A stretch of 5,135 bases of DNA, taken from Ardenticatenia bacterium (lineage in GTDB: Bacteria > Chloroflexota > Anaerolineae > Aggregatilineales > Ch27). Of the stretch, positions 5,024 to 5,135 are shown one piece after another. How positions within the stretch are numbered: position 1 is the first letter of the stretch; each line of letters begins with the position of its first letter. The translations under genes were made by a program, and so were the position numbers. The stretch is taken from assembly GCA_026983935.1 (NCBI GenBank), contig JALSTC010000074.1, positions 1-5,135 on the forward strand, in the 5' to 3' direction. The notes beneath the pieces were generated by a model. The model saw nothing but the letters and a program-made list of their open reading frames with translations. It did not search any database and was not told the origin of the DNA.

Positions 5024-5088
5024 ATGAAAAATCGTAAACTGATAGCAACAGGTAATCAAAACTGGGATAGTGTAAAGGAAGAGAAAAA

Positions 5089-5135
5089 ATGTTGAAGCGA
5101 ATTAAACAGGAACGGGATGAACGTAAAGCGCAGGA
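5089..5135 (+). CDS. 5' end of an unidentified gene, cut by the window edge
   Basis: Only 15 full codons are present, giving a highly charged start MLKRIKQERDERKAQ. AAGGAAGAG at 5075-5083 is a good ribosome binding site about 5 bases before ATG 5089. The gene is divergent from the LysR gene and separated from it by the palindrome-bearing AT-rich region, which makes it the likely target of that regulator. I do not recognise the product from so short a piece. Confidence 0.6.
   Translation, partial: MLKRIKQERDERKAQ

Overview
The window is GC-rich bacterial DNA with tightly packed genes and strong G/C preference at third codon positions. It lacks ribosomal or other marker genes, so the organism cannot be fixed. 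A Chloroflexota (Anaerolineae-like) or similar high-GC bacterium is my guess from general character only.

Layout. Bases 1-110 hold nested inverted repeats that look like a structured RNA, best read on the minus strand as the leader of a gene beyond the left edge. Then come a class I SAM-dependent methyltransferase (268-1173, +) and a secreted protein with a fibronectin-III-like and a discoidin-like domain (1331-2215, +). Next is a compact redox/stress module. An ECF-type promoter (2237-2266) leads into a membrane-anchored thioredoxin-like gene (2290-2751) with an in-frame TGA exactly at the nucleophilic cysteine of the CxxC motif. This overlaps an ECF sigma factor (2741-3316), followed by a small soluble zinc-binding (HxxxCxxC) anti-sigma factor (3333-3575). 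A second promoter of the same class (3668-3697) precedes a two-helix DUF2892/YgaP-like membrane protein (3748-3966), and a rho-independent terminator closes the block (3995-4031). A convergent LysR-type regulator (4040-4957, -) follows. Its AT-rich divergent promoter region carries LysR-box-like palindromes, and a gene starting at 5089 (+) runs off the right edge.

The main result is the thioredoxin-like gene. It is normally called as two short ORFs or a pseudogene, but it reads as one intact 153-residue selenoprotein with a UxxC active site. A perfect 8-bp hairpin with a GUG loop lies 27 nt after the UGA, which fits a bacterial SECIS element. Its operon partners are a sigma factor and a zinc-type anti-sigma, and both promoters share the pattern TGTAAC-N16-YGTCYAAA. 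Together this suggests an autoregulated thiol/selenol redox circuit comparable in logic to SigR-RsrA-thioredoxin of actinobacteria. The selenocysteine reading and the regulatory circuit are inferences. The in-frame TGA, the hairpin, the two promoter matches and the gene order are directly visible.
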